From DAIDKA01 sp036498905 (GTDB lineage Bacteria; Pseudomonadota; Gammaproteobacteria; Steroidobacterales; Steroidobacteraceae), in assembly GCA_036498905.1 (NCBI GenBank), contig DASYER010000023.1, forward strand, positions 62,001 to 126,000: 64,000 nucleotides of DNA. Direction: 5' to 3'. The notes below the pieces were generated by a model. It was not told where the DNA came from. It saw only the letters and a list, made by a program, of their open reading frames with translations, and did no database searches. A program made the position numbers and the translations under genes. This document shows positions 1 to 8,582 of this stretch, in pieces (the first letter of the stretch is position 1; each line of letters begins with the position of its first letter).

Positions 1-153
1 GTGCAGACACAGCAACACGGTGCCATCCGAGTCATGGAGCTGACCCCAGTAGTCATGACCTGGCGCGGTTTGCGGCTGCCCAAAGAGTGATTGGTACCAT
101 TTGAAGCTGAGCGGAACGTCTCTGACGCCGATGATTGTCCATGTGTGCTTCAT
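1..153 (-). CDS. VOC (glyoxalase-fold) family protein, N-terminal fragment cut by the window edge
   Basis: The first 51 codons are visible, starting at ATG 153-151 and open to base 1. After the short start MKHTW the sequence runs IIGVRDVPLSFKWYQSLFG and then GHDYWGQLHDSDGTVLL. This is the first beta-alpha-beta half of a vicinal-oxygen-chelate domain, as in glyoxalase/bleomycin-resistance-like proteins: a V-x-D-v-x-x-S-x-x-W/F-Y pattern, then a strand describing a ligand. The start overlaps the stop of the upstream DUF3943 gene by ATGA, so the two are probably translationally coupled. Substrate and metal ligands cannot be judged because the C-terminal half lies outside the window. Confidence 0.7.
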   Translation of the reverse strand, partial: MKHTWTIIGVRDVPLSFKWYQSLFGQPQTAPGHDYWGQLHDSDGTVLLCLH

Positions 154-1718
154 TCGGAGTTCCCACCGATGGCTCCCGGTCGCCAGTCCACGGCGCCGAA
201 GCGCGTATGACCCACGTATGTGTAGCCGATGCTAAAGGTTCCGATGGTCTGATGCGACGTCGGCAAGGTCGCATATCGACCGTTGCGGCTCGCTTCCGAG
301 TAGCGCAGGGTAATGCCGTGCAGGTTAAAGACGCGCACGGTCAGCGCGGTATCCACTCGCGAAATGTCTTCCGATCCGGTGCTCTCCGTGGCGGCCACCC
401 GACTGATATAGTACTCGCGAAACGTCGTATCAAGCGACACCCGATCGCCGATGATGAGGCGCAGCTGCGCCTCCCCCTGCGGCGCCAGTCCGTAGTGATA
501 GTCACGCTGGCCATCGCCGAGGACTCCGGCGGTTGCAACGCCCGCACCGTGAATGACGCCGCCGCCTCCATAACCGAGGCCGACCAAGGCCGTGCCCTGC
601 AGCGCGACCTGGCGCGACAACCACCATTGGCCCGTCGTGCCCAGCGCCCCTGCAGTCGTTGAAACGCGAAATACCTGCGGTGCCACATATTCGTAGGCGC
701 CATAAAGGCCCCAGATGCCGCGATAGTTGGGACCTACCTCGTAGTCAGTGCCATACAGTAGCCCGCGGCTGAAAACAGTCTCGATGGCGTTGGTCGTGTC
801 GGCGCTGACTTCGAAATTGAAGTAGTCGAACGGACGATCGTAACTGTATCCCGGCTTTCCGGGCAGACCATAGGCCATGGTGAAGATCGCGCTGCCACTT
901 TGCCGCTTGAAGCCCTGGGTCGTCGGTGGTGCGGATAGATCGGCATTAATGTTGACGTTTGAACTGAAATGCGTGCTGAGGCTCGCTCCCAGATCAACGC
1001 GCGTGTAGACCGCCGGATCGTTGCTGCGGAATACGCCATCGAAGCGGCTGCCGTACAGCAGCCGGTTCACTCCCATGGAGGGGGACAAGATCGCCGCGCC
1101 GATACGTCGCAGCCAGCCAGGATCGCCATCAGGGCCGCTTTCCAGCAACAGGCTTGCCATCCGAAACAGTGGCTCACCCAGGAAATTCCCCGCAATCCCG
1201 CTCGCCACCTGGTCGTTGATGGAGGGTCGGGTGGTCTCCCCTGCATACTCCCATAGCAGGCTGCCCGCGAAGGTGTACGCGGAGGACTGCCAGAAATCCA
1301 GTCCCGAGGATCGCGCCAGTCCCTGATAGAACGCTCCCTGATAGGGATGCAGAAATTGGTTGGTGGCAAAGGCGTCATTGTCCACCACCCATTTATGATG
1401 CAGGTTGTCCTGGATATTCGACAGCGGGGATGCATATACCTGCGAATCCACGGCATAGTGGTCCACGCGATTGAGAAGCAACTCGAAAGTCGGAATTTCC
1501 CACAGCGGTACGAGATAACTCTTGCCGTCGCCCACTCCCCAATTGCTCACGGGCGTAGGTGCGGGGGCTGCGAATGCCGTAGGCGCCTGTTTTTGCGGCG
1601 ACGAATTGAGACTCGGATCATCGGCCAGCGCGCAATTCATGCATAGCGGCACGGCGATGATGATTGAAATCCATCTCAAACATCCGCGCTGCGCTTTCAT
1701 CAGTGCCAAGGCGGTCAT
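150..1718 (-). CDS. DUF3943 family outer-membrane-type protein
   Basis: I do not know a defined function. From ATG 1718 the protein is about 522 residues. It has a hydrophobic signal segment (ISIIIAVPLCMNCALA) and then a conserved region with repeated aromatic and Gly-rich stretches: VPLWEIPTFELLLNRVD, HPYQGAFYQGLARSSG, and LWEYAGETTRPSINDQ near the family core. The C-terminal two thirds alternates polar and aromatic residues and ends in a strand with F/Y, which fits an outer-membrane beta-barrel. DUF3943 proteins have this layout. The open frame extends further upstream to a TTG, but ATG 1718 has a GGTGA-like ribosome site and leaves a proper signal peptide. The next gene starts inside this stop codon. 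Confidence 0.75.
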   Translation of the reverse strand: MTALALMKAQRGCLRWISIIIAVPLCMNCALADDPSLNSSPQKQAPTAFAAPAPTPVSNWGVGDGKSYLVPLWEIPTFELLLNRVDHYAVDSQVYASPLSNIQDNLHHKWVVDNDAFATNQFLHPYQGAFYQGLARSSGLDFWQSSAYTFAGSLLWEYAGETTRPSINDQVASGIAGNFLGEPLFRMASLLLESGPDGDPGWLRRIGAAILSPSMGVNRLLYGSRFDGVFRSNDPAVYTRVDLGASLSTHFSSNVNINADLSAPPTTQGFKRQSGSAIFTMAYGLPGKPGYSYDRPFDYFNFEVSADTTNAIETVFSRGLLYGTDYEVGPNYRGIWGLYGAYEYVAPQVFRVSTTAGALGTTGQWWLSRQVALQGTALVGLGYGGGGVIHGAGVATAGVLGDGQRDYHYGLAPQGEAQLRLIIGDRVSLDTTFREYYISRVAATESTGSEDISRVDTALTVRVFNLHGITLRYSEASRNGRYATLPTSHQTIGTFSIGYTYVGHTRFGAVDWRPGAIGGNSE

Positions 1719-1788
1719 CGGCGTGACTTCACCAACTCTGGCCCACAAAGAGAACTCATCATTCCCCGCACGGGATGTCGGCAATGCC

Positions 1789-2232
1789 CTACGCCTGCAA
1801 AATCAACGGCAGCAGCCGAGAGTCCTCCAAAGCGGCAATTCGATGGCCGAGCCCGGCGAGATAGGCGGTGTCCGTTGCGAAGGCCACGAAGGCATCGACG
1901 CTGCTCTGGCGCACGAGCAATACTCGATCCCAACGCTCGTGCTCCGGCCCGATCAGAAACCGGCCACCTTCGCCTGAATAGAGCAGATCGCCGCCGCTTC
2001 TGAGCAGGTACGGCATCGTGTGGACAATGTATCGATCGTATGCTTCGGCGCCACTGATCGGTTTGTCCGCGGCGAGGTGCGGGCTATGGGAATAGTCGGC
2101 GATGCAGCGAAAGCGCAGCAGATTCAGCATGACGACCTCTCCCTGGATCGCACGTTGAATCAGCGCCTGGCCCGCGGCCTGTGTCGGTTCCAGATAGCCG
2201 ACCTGCTCGCAGCGGCCCATGAGTTCATCCAT
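1789..2232 (-). CDS. DUF1330-like dimeric alpha/beta-barrel protein
   Basis: About 147 residues. The core (GEVVMLNLLRFR, then ISGAEAYDRYIVHTMPYL, GGRFLIGPEHERWDRVLLV, and SSVDAFVAFATDTAYLAG) matches the pattern of DUF1330 and related ferredoxin-like dimeric barrels: vvmlNLlkF, AYerY, a Gly-rich strand, then W/D-x-vllv and a sFxxfxxdpaY stretch. The frame stays open to 2478, but that part lies inside the upstream DUF2239 gene and reads like shadow sequence. ATG 2232 overlaps the DUF2239 stop, which suggests a coupled pair. Catalytic activity is unknown; small-molecule binding or a monooxygenase-like role is only an inference from the fold. Confidence 0.65.
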   Translation of the reverse strand: MDELMGRCEQVGYLEPTQAAGQALIQRAIQGEVVMLNLLRFRCIADYSHSPHLAADKPISGAEAYDRYIVHTMPYLLRSGGDLLYSGEGGRFLIGPEHERWDRVLLVRQSSVDAFVAFATDTAYLAGLGHRIAALEDSRLLPLILQA

Positions 2233-2863
2233 TTGCTGAACCGAAGGCCAGCCGCTTGGCATAGGCGCGTACGTGATCGGGCCAGACCGATACCCGCGCT
2301 TCGAAGCGCGGACGATCATTGGCAAAGAGAGCCCGGGTAGCCTCTTCAAAACCGGGCATGTCCCCCGCCAGTGCCGACATGAAGTGGTAGGCCGCCTCGT
2401 GCGCCGCGCGCGTCCGCTGCGCCTCGCCGTTGTTGCGCCGGGCCTCGTCCACCAGTTTGCGCAGCGCGACGGATGCACCGCCGGGCTGTGTCGCGAGCCA
2501 CTCCCACTGGCGCGGCAGCAGTGTCACTTCGCGCCCGATCACGCCCAACCTAGGTCGCCCACGTCCGCGAGGCTCGGCAGGATCCGCTGGACGTACCGGC
2601 GCGGTTGATTCGGTAGCGAAATTCGACGGCTTCGATAGCCGCGCGATGACATCCGACTTCGTGCCGCGCAGATCGAAGTCGACGGCGCGTCCCGTTGCTT
2701 CGTCAAAGGCGAGAACTGGCTGCAAAGGTCCGCCTTCAATCGCATTCTTTACGGCCAGTACGACCTCGACGAGCGGTCCGGCGGCGAGCAGCCGGGTGCC
2801 CTCAAAGGCTGTGAAAGGTTTAAGCAGGTAATCGGTCGCTAGCGACGGCATGGCTGTGTCCAT
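2225..2863 (-). CDS. DUF2239 family protein
   Basis: 212 residues. The N-terminal half carries the family pattern (TAFEGTRLLAAGPLVEVVLAVK, then a stretch naming FDEATGRAVDFDLRG). The C-terminal half holds GRGRPRLGVIGREVTLLPR, WEWLATQPGGASVALRK and LVDEARR. The second half, with a basic GRPR segment and a short helix pair, resembles ribbon-helix-helix or other small DNA-binding modules, so a DNA-binding or antitoxin-like role is possible; that is inference. It overlaps the DUF1330-like gene. Three AT-rich repeats just upstream could be its control region. DUF2239 has no established function known to me. Confidence 0.75.
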   Translation of the reverse strand: MDTAMPSLATDYLLKPFTAFEGTRLLAAGPLVEVVLAVKNAIEGGPLQPVLAFDEATGRAVDFDLRGTKSDVIARLSKPSNFATESTAPVRPADPAEPRGRGRPRLGVIGREVTLLPRQWEWLATQPGGASVALRKLVDEARRNNGEAQRTRAAHEAAYHFMSALAGDMPGFEEATRALFANDRPRFEARVSVWPDHVRAYAKRLAFGSANG

Positions 2864-2919
2864 ACCAAATAATACCAGGGTAAAAATACTAAACGCAATA
2901 AGTCCCGGGTAAAATACTA
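2863..2919. promoter_or_regulatory. AT-rich repeats upstream of the DUF2239 gene (possible operator)
   Basis: In a GC-rich region this short AT-rich stretch contains GGGTAAAAATACTA at 2878-2891 and GGGTAAAATACTA at 2907-2919, near-identical and 29 bases apart. A related ACCAAATAATACC lies at 2864-2876, overlapping the start codon region. The repeats sit between the DUF2239 start and the YaeQ stop, where a promoter for the DUF2239 pair is expected. Spacing of about three helical turns would suit cooperative binding. The regulator is not identified. Confidence 0.4.
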
Positions 2920-2933
2920 GACCTCAGCACGGC

Positions 2934-3482
2934 CTATGCCGTCGGGATGCTATGCCGCACCAGGCCGCCACCAATGGTTTCCTCGCCGAGCGAGATGTAG
3001 AACTGGCGCTCGGTGACCACCAGATCGAAGCTCATGCGGCGGGTCAGGCGGGCCGTGAGCGATGCGATCATGTCGCGATCAAACGCATAGATCTCGAGGT
3101 CCTGGGCGCGATGGATTTTTTCGGCCGCAAGTCGCAAGAGCAGGGTCTCGACATCCTTGTGCGAGTACACGGCTACTTCGGGCGAGGCCTTGCTCGCGCG
3201 ATGCAGTCTTGCCGGTTCGGGCAGTCCGATCTCGATCCAGCGGCGCAGCACGCCGGTCAGGTCATGTACAGCGAGGGCAGGTGAATCGGGGTCGGACAGC
3301 CCACCTTTGGAGAAGGCCAGACCCTCACGATATTCCAGGCAGTACGCCAGTACGCGGGTAATCAGGTAGGCGTCGGTCTCAGAAGGATGCTTCGCGACAC
3401 GGAAGGCCAGCGCCTGACAGACGTTGCGATCCAGGTCACTTAAGTTGATCTCGAAGCTGTAGACGGTCGCGTTGAGGGCCAC
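2934..3482 (-). CDS. yaeQ: YaeQ family protein
   Basis: 182 residues, the normal YaeQ length. The N-terminus MALNATVYSFEINLSDLDR is the hallmark of the family, followed by SETDAYLITRVLAYCLEYREGLAFSKG in two parts and the strand DPDSPALAVHDLTG. Near the C-terminus DLVVTERQFYISLGEE is also typical. YaeQ has a PD-(D/E)XK nuclease-like fold; the E of the YREGL segment and the D of the ALAVHD strand fit that site. E. coli YaeQ was linked to suppression of rfaH-related haemolysin defects, but its biochemical role is not settled. It stands alone, followed in the same direction by the DUF2239 pair. Confidence 0.9.
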   Translation of the reverse strand: MALNATVYSFEINLSDLDRNVCQALAFRVAKHPSETDAYLITRVLAYCLEYREGLAFSKGGLSDPDSPALAVHDLTGVLRRWIEIGLPEPARLHRASKASPEVAVYSHKDVETLLLRLAAEKIHRAQDLEIYAFDRDMIASLTARLTRRMSFDLVVTERQFYISLGEETIGGGLVRHSIPTA

Positions 3483-3525
3483 ACGCTCAACCTATCAGGG
3501 AACGAAAGGCTGCGTTGCCGGATCT

Positions 3526-4593
3526 TTACCTCAGAAAGTCGAGCACCCGGACCTCAGCGTTGCGCGTCGATATGGTCGCAAGACCTCCGCCGAAGGTTTC
3601 GTGAATCAAGCCCGAACGCCATTTATCGAAGACGACGGGGTTGATATAGGACTTACGACACACAGCGGGCGTGTTGCGCAACTCCGCGGCAACTTGCTTG
3701 ACGACGCCGGCGATCGCTTTCTTGATGGCGCTCTCGCTCGCATCGGGTTGCCGGGGGAGTCGGTCCAGTAGCACCAGGGCACGCACAGTCGCGCCCCAGG
3801 TCCGGAAGTCCTTGGCAGTGAAGTCATCGCCCATCACTTCACGCAGATAATCATTGACCTGGCCGGAACCAACCGGACAGCGGCTGCCGTCGTCGGCGAG
3901 GTATTGAAACAGGTGCTGGCCTGGCAGGTTCTGACAGCTTTGAACGATGCGAACGATGCGCTTGTCATCGATACGCAATTCGTGTTGAACGCCGCTTTTG
4001 CCGCGAAACTGCAGCACCGCTCGTCCGTCCTGCATGAAAGTGACGTGTCGATTGCGCAGCGTCGTCAGCCCGAAGCTCTTGTTTTCGCGTGCGTATTCCA
4101 CATTGCCGACGCGAGCGCGGGTGGTATAGAGCAGCTTGACGACGGCCGCGAGTACCTTCTGGCGAGGCAAGCCGGGAAGCGCCAGGTCGCGCGCAAGCCT
4201 ACGGCGAAGTTTCGGGAGCGCTTCGCCGAAGGCGACCATACGGTCAAACTTCGCGTTGTCGCGCACGGCGCGCCACTGCGGATGGTAGCGATATTGCTTG
4301 CGTCCGCGAGCGTCCTGGCCGGTCGCCTGCAGGTGGCCCCGCGGGCTCAGGCAGATCCAGACATTCTCGTATGCGGGCGGCACCGCGAGACTTTCGATTC
4401 GCCGCAACTCGGTCGCCGAGCTCAGCCGCCGCCTTGCAGGGGTCAGGTAGTAAAAACCACGACGGCCGCGCATGCGACGAATGCCCGGCTCTTTGCACGA
4501 CACATAAAGGAGGCCCGCTTCGACCGCCATTTGGGCCGATTCGGCTGCCGTGGGGGCTGAAGGCTCGATCGCCGCTGTAGTCCGGAACGTCAT
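3526..4593 (-). CDS. DNA topoisomerase IB (poxvirus-like type)
   Basis: 355 residues, typical of bacterial topoisomerase IB. It relaxes supercoiled DNA through a 3-prime phosphotyrosine intermediate. The catalytic set is visible: Arg161 in TRARVGN, Lys199 in FRGKSG on the beta-hairpin, Arg264 in KDFRTWGAT, and the nucleophile Tyr316 in CRKSYINP. The N-terminal domain has the family signature GIRRMRGRRGFYYL and the segment RIESLAVPPAYENVWI. The gene is single, between YaeQ and a gene remnant. Such enzymes are scattered in bacteria and are not essential; activity is likely given that all catalytic residues are present. Confidence 0.93.
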   Translation of the reverse strand: MTFRTTAAIEPSAPTAAESAQMAVEAGLLYVSCKEPGIRRMRGRRGFYYLTPARRRLSSATELRRIESLAVPPAYENVWICLSPRGHLQATGQDARGRKQYRYHPQWRAVRDNAKFDRMVAFGEALPKLRRRLARDLALPGLPRQKVLAAVVKLLYTTRARVGNVEYARENKSFGLTTLRNRHVTFMQDGRAVLQFRGKSGVQHELRIDDKRIVRIVQSCQNLPGQHLFQYLADDGSRCPVGSGQVNDYLREVMGDDFTAKDFRTWGATVRALVLLDRLPRQPDASESAIKKAIAGVVKQVAAELRNTPAVCRKSYINPVVFDKWRSGLIHETFGGGLATISTRNAEVRVLDFLR

Positions 4594-4787
4594 AGGGACG
4601 AATTCTTAGCGCGGCAAGAAGCTTCGTGCTATCGATTTTCGCCCAAATGCGCGTAGGAAAACGCGCTTATGCGACGTGCCGCACATGCTGACTGGACATT
4701 CTATCGGCCAGACTGCGAAGCAGATCTCACTAGCAGAAATACCCGGGCGCCGTCACTGCCCGACGGCGCCGCAGCAAGAATTCAGGG

Positions 4788-4919
4788 TGATCTTGCGCGC
4801 GAAAAGTTAAATTCAACCTTCTTAACTTCTTTGCCGCTGCTATCGAATCCCAGAATAGTCAACGCATGGCGGTCGCGATTCACATGCTTCAGCACAACCT
4901 TGTAGGGACGATGCAGCAA
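4788..4919 (-). pseudogene. C-terminal remnant of a DUF1579-like protein
   Basis: Directly after the ankyrin gene stop, in the same frame, 43 codons without a start read PYKVVLKHVNRDRHALTILG and then FDSSGKEVKKVEFNFSRA before a TGA. DUF1579-type proteins end in this way (Y-x-V...D-D-R-H-x-F-x-M-x...DGKEFKxMEIxYTR), so this looks like the tail of such a gene whose 5-prime part was deleted. It has no start codon or ribosome site. The rest of the 326-base gap up to topoisomerase (4594-4787) shows nothing I recognise. The match is by eye and short. Confidence 0.4.
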
Positions 4920-6656
4920 TCACGAGGGCTGTCTGCCCCGAGCGGCTGCGGAAGTGGCCAGCAGATCCGCTACGGCGTCGAGGCCCTGTTTCTGCGCTTG
5001 TTCCGCGGCAGATATTCCCGCCTCGCTACGAGCCCCGGGGTCCGCGCCGTTAGCAAGAAGAAGTTCAGCTATCTCGAAGGCGCGGTCCTCATCGTCGGGA
5101 AGAGCGAAGAAGGGCGAGTCGCCTTCGTCGGCCAGCTTCGTGAGCTGCGGCTTTTGCGCGAACAGTTCTCGCAAGCGTGTCAGGTTGCCCATCCTACACA
5201 GTGCCCGGACATTGCGGCTTACTGCGCCGAGAGTGTCCATCATCCGCCGATTGTTTCCATGAATAGCCCAGCCCAGTGGAGTGGCGTTGAATCGGGTCTC
5301 CAGGGGATCGATGTCGGCTCCCCGCTCAATGAGCAAGGCACCGACGCTTGCGGAGTCATTGCTCGCCGCGGCATGAAGCGGCCGAAAACTGGTGACGGTC
5401 GCCACGTTCGGCGACATGCCGAGTTCGAGCAACAGTTCTGCGACTTCGCGCAGATCGCGTGAAGCCGCCAGTAGCAGTGGTTGGGGATTCAATAGGTACT
5501 CCGGGTGCGCAGCGGCCAGTTTCACCGCCGTTTCTCGGTCCAGTCTGACGCAGGCTGCCTGAAACGACTGACGCCCATCGAGTGGATCGGCGACGCCACC
5601 GAATTCCAGTAGCAGATCGGCAATTTTTGTGAATCCGTTGACGATTGCATCGGTGTACAGATTGCTCTTTGCGTAATAGGGGTGCCGACAACGCGGATTG
5701 GCTCCGTGCGCAAGTGCCCAGTGCGCACGCGTGGTGTGGTTGCGGCCGGCTGCCATGATCAGCAGGAAATCCACGATGGGAATCTTCGGCCAACGTGATG
5801 AGGGTTCGCTCCATTTCGCGGTCCCTCCGTCCCGCGCAGAATGCGAGTACAGAAAGTCCAGCCAGAACGGGTCGTCTTCGCCGAGCGAAATGTTATAGAG
5901 GGCCTGCGCATCATATGGATCGGCCCCGCGCCCGATAAGCAGCTCCGCCAGATCTTCGGCCCGTGGGTGCGGTGGCTGACCGGCTTCCCCGGCTCCAATC
6001 GCGCCTGTCAGCGGTTGAAAGTGGGCACCCTCATCATCGGGCAGCGGGCGTTGGCAGGGCGAGCCCGCATTCAGCAATGCCGTGGCAATAGCAATGGCGT
6101 TCTCTTCGGCCGCGGCGACCGGAAGCCGTCCATAGCAGACATATTCGAGCGGCAGTTGCGCATCGAGCGCGGCCGGCTCCGCAGCAGCGCTTGGGCGCTT
6201 CTTCAGAATCCGTTCAACCTCGGCGAGATCGCCGCTTACGCAGGCCGCGTGGATGTTGCCCGCGACGATCTGCGGGTGACGCTGCAGGATACGCGCGGCG
6301 TATTTCCATCGCGATGCATCATCATAATAACGCTCATTCCAGCTGCCGGATCCCGGACGAATGCCGTAGCGCAGGCGCGCATGTTCGAGGAACTCCGCCA
6401 GCAGTACTTCATGACTGCCGGTGTCGATCGCCGCGTCTGCGAGCGCGACCTTGAGGAGGGACCAGCTGCCCGCGCCGTGTTCACGGGCAAGCGCGCACTG
6501 AATGTCGCGCAAACCGGGTTGGAGGGGGGCGCCGGGATATGAGCGGCGGAGGCGCTCAAGTGCTTTGGAGTCTTGGGCGCGCAGCGCCTTGAGCCAGCGC
6601 TTCGCTTCCTTACGGAGCGTTTCGAGATTGCTACGGGCCGTGAGCTGCCTAGTCAT
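4920..6656 (-). CDS. Ankyrin-repeat protein
   Basis: 578 residues, no signal peptide, presumably cytoplasmic. The first 100 residues form a basic and helical segment (SNLETLRKEAKRWLKALRAQ, then REHGAGSWSLLK) often seen before ankyrin repeats in environmental proteobacteria. From about residue 130 to 565 there are degenerate ankyrin units, for example ASNDSASVGALLIERGADID, ATPLGWAIHGNNRRMMDTLG and FEIAELLLANGADPGARSEA. The start has an AAGGAAGT ribosome site just upstream. Ankyrin arrays bind proteins; no catalytic domain is visible and the partner is unknown. Confidence 0.85.
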   Translation of the reverse strand: MTRQLTARSNLETLRKEAKRWLKALRAQDSKALERLRRSYPGAPLQPGLRDIQCALAREHGAGSWSLLKVALADAAIDTGSHEVLLAEFLEHARLRYGIRPGSGSWNERYYDDASRWKYAARILQRHPQIVAGNIHAACVSGDLAEVERILKKRPSAAAEPAALDAQLPLEYVCYGRLPVAAAEENAIAIATALLNAGSPCQRPLPDDEGAHFQPLTGAIGAGEAGQPPHPRAEDLAELLIGRGADPYDAQALYNISLGEDDPFWLDFLYSHSARDGGTAKWSEPSSRWPKIPIVDFLLIMAAGRNHTTRAHWALAHGANPRCRHPYYAKSNLYTDAIVNGFTKIADLLLEFGGVADPLDGRQSFQAACVRLDRETAVKLAAAHPEYLLNPQPLLLAASRDLREVAELLLELGMSPNVATVTSFRPLHAAASNDSASVGALLIERGADIDPLETRFNATPLGWAIHGNNRRMMDTLGAVSRNVRALCRMGNLTRLRELFAQKPQLTKLADEGDSPFFALPDDEDRAFEIAELLLANGADPGARSEAGISAAEQAQKQGLDAVADLLATSAAARGRQPS

Positions 6657-6847
6657 GAGGACTTCCTTCCGTTGCGCCTGAAGTCCGCTGAATACAGGCT
6701 GGAAGAAAGTGTCGGGCGACCTTTCAGATCGTTTGGGCGGGAGTCATCTCCCTTGCCGCGGACAGGTGGCGCCCCAATGCGCACTGCGCAGATTCTGACG
6801 ACTATCGCAGTGCAAAGTCAAACACGAAGCCGGACGGGTCTCGAGCG

Positions 6848-7363
6848 TCACCTGTCCGGAAGTTTGCGCCAGGTTGCGGCGAGCTTCGCGGCGAATGTCC
6901 CGATGGTCTGGCGCGCGTCGGCCCAAGGGTCCAGGGATACGTCGCCTGCTGCCAGCACGCCCGCAAAGTTATCGTAGTCGACGCTGGCGAGGACCTGTTG
7001 CTTCGAATCGCGCAGTTCTCCGACCAGATCCGCACCGCCCAGATAGCGGGTCCGCACGGCACTGAGAGACGGATTGTCGAGCTGCTGCTTCATGGTCGGG
7101 TGCGTGGGCGCGACGTTCCGCACCGTCACCTTCAGCGTCAGCCCATCGGGAAGAGCGGCATGGCTTTCCTCTTTGTCGAGCGCCGCCAGTATCGCCGCGC
7201 GCAGGACATCTTCCTCTTTGGTGCCGTAGGTCCTCTGGAACGAGGCTGCCACGGCCGGATCGAAGTCTACGGACGCCTGCCGCGACGGTTCCGCGAGCGC
7301 GCCCGAGGCCAGTAGCACAGTGGCGCTGATCGTAACGCAAGTGGGATGAAGTCGACGGTACAT
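6848..7363 (-). CDS. Secreted protein of unknown function
   Basis: 171 residues with a signal peptide (TISATVLLASGALA, cleavage after ALA). The mature part has FQRTYGTKEEDVLRAAIL, a conserved-looking core ALPDGLTLKVTVRNVAPTHP, then RYLGGADLVGELRDSKQQVL and a final helix WADARQTIGTFAAKLAATWR. The last two elements resemble periplasmic DUF3313-like proteins, where a strand naming an attribute of the cell is followed by a WADA helix; I am not certain of membership. It follows the oxygenase gene by 34 bases on the same strand, so they may be cotranscribed. Confidence 0.7.
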   Translation of the reverse strand: MYRRLHPTCVTISATVLLASGALAEPSRQASVDFDPAVAASFQRTYGTKEEDVLRAAILAALDKEESHAALPDGLTLKVTVRNVAPTHPTMKQQLDNPSLSAVRTRYLGGADLVGELRDSKQQVLASVDYDNFAGVLAAGDVSLDPWADARQTIGTFAAKLAATWRKLPDR

Positions 7364-7397
7364 GGCTCGGTCCTGCTCGAAGTATAGATCCGTTCAT

Positions 7398-8339
7398 CTA
7401 CTTCCGGGTAGCCAGACCCTCTGCACCTTCGTACGCCGCCGGGACGAATTCTTGGGACCGCATCCACTTGGTGACAATCCACTTCTCGCCTAGCGTTACC
7501 GGCGCCCCGCCGTGTGCCGAGCGCGGGTCCACCTGCTTGCGGCTGTTGGCGTATTCGAAGTACAGCCCGTTGCCTCGATGGGGCACCACCGAAAGTCCCA
7601 CTTCTGGAAATACCGTCTCGCCTCCCCCGATGACGTCGTTGAGGTAGACGATGAGCGTACCGATGCGCTGGCCGCTGCGCGCGATCGACTGGGCGCCGAG
7701 CGGGCTTGCGGGGTCGAGGAAATCGAAGTGCGGCGGATACTGTCCGCCGCAGCCGTAGCGCAGCACCTGCAGTCCTTCGCCGTTGCGCGTCGGGCTGTTC
7801 ATAATCGCCGCCAGGCGGTTGTCAAGCTCGGCGATGAAGGGATTCTCGCTCGGGCGAAAAAACATGCCCTCGCTGCGGCGATGATCGACGGTGACGTTTG
7901 CGCCCGTCGCTGAATCGATCACGGTTGAACTTCGCAGTCGCGGTCGCGCCATGTCGATCAGTTGCGCACACTCCGCCGCGCTCATCACGCCTTGCAGCAT
8001 CACAATGACCGGCTTCTGCAGCCGCTGTAGGACGCGAATCTCGTGCCCGCATGCCCGAATAAGGTGGCCCGGCCCCACACGCGCTGCCTCATAAACATAG
8101 CGCGGAGGCTCCATCTCGACCTGGACGCTTGCTTCGGGCAGCGCGCGGCCAGCAGCGCGGGCGCTGAGGAAGGAGCCAATCAGGCCGCGCGCCACACTGG
8201 GCTCGAACTTTCTTCCGATGAGCATCTCAGTCATCGCGGCGGGCGAAGTGCCGCGCTCCAGATTATCGATGATCCAGATTCGCAGGCTGCTGGAAATTTC
8301 TACGGTGATGGACATGTGGAGAGGCTGCGTCATGTGCAT
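7398..8339 (-). CDS. 2OG-Fe(II) oxygenase, prolyl 4-hydroxylase-like
   Basis: 313 residues. The C-terminal double-stranded beta-helix shows the iron facial triad His204 and Asp206 (PPHFDFLD) and His276 (SAHGGAP), with Lys286 (EKWIVTKWM) to bind 2-oxoglutarate. This pattern is that of the P4Hc/prolyl 4-hydroxylase alpha-subunit group. The first 110 residues are an extra domain of unknown role with the helix SLRIWIIDNLERG and a GLIGSFLSARAAG segment, commonly found in proteobacterial homologues. Expected chemistry is hydroxylation of a protein or peptide side chain, using O2 and 2-oxoglutarate. The start could also be Met9. Confidence 0.88.
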   Translation of the reverse strand: MHMTQPLHMSITVEISSSLRIWIIDNLERGTSPAAMTEMLIGRKFEPSVARGLIGSFLSARAAGRALPEASVQVEMEPPRYVYEAARVGPGHLIRACGHEIRVLQRLQKPVIVMLQGVMSAAECAQLIDMARPRLRSSTVIDSATGANVTVDHRRSEGMFFRPSENPFIAELDNRLAAIMNSPTRNGEGLQVLRYGCGGQYPPHFDFLDPASPLGAQSIARSGQRIGTLIVYLNDVIGGGETVFPEVGLSVVPHRGNGLYFEYANSRKQVDPRSAHGGAPVTLGEKWIVTKWMRSQEFVPAAYEGAEGLATRK

Positions 8340-8582
8340 GACGTTGTGATTGCGATCAGGCGGCGCAGAGCGATCCGTGCGCGTGTCGTCCGCCGCATGG
8401 TCACATGCGACGTGACGACGATCATGAATGGTTCACGAAATCGTCATTGACTGCTACCACTATCGCCGCGGTCGCCCGGCGCGTGCTGATCAGATGCACG
8501 TGTCCGCTGTGCGGAAGGCAGTGGGCGATTGACTGGCCGAGTTGGCGCTTGCCCCCGTAAATCAATTCAGTGAGGTTTCAAA

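Noticed and set aside
6802..6861. Short minus-strand tail ARDPSGFVFDFALR resembling the end of a VOC domain
   Set aside because: Only about 15 residues look convincing and the preceding codons are shadow sequence, so a gene remnant cannot be supported.
8530..8580. Possible sigma-54 promoter (CTGGC...GC) before the PEP-CTERM-type gene
   Set aside because: The -24 half fits, but the -12 half lacks TTGC at the right spacing.
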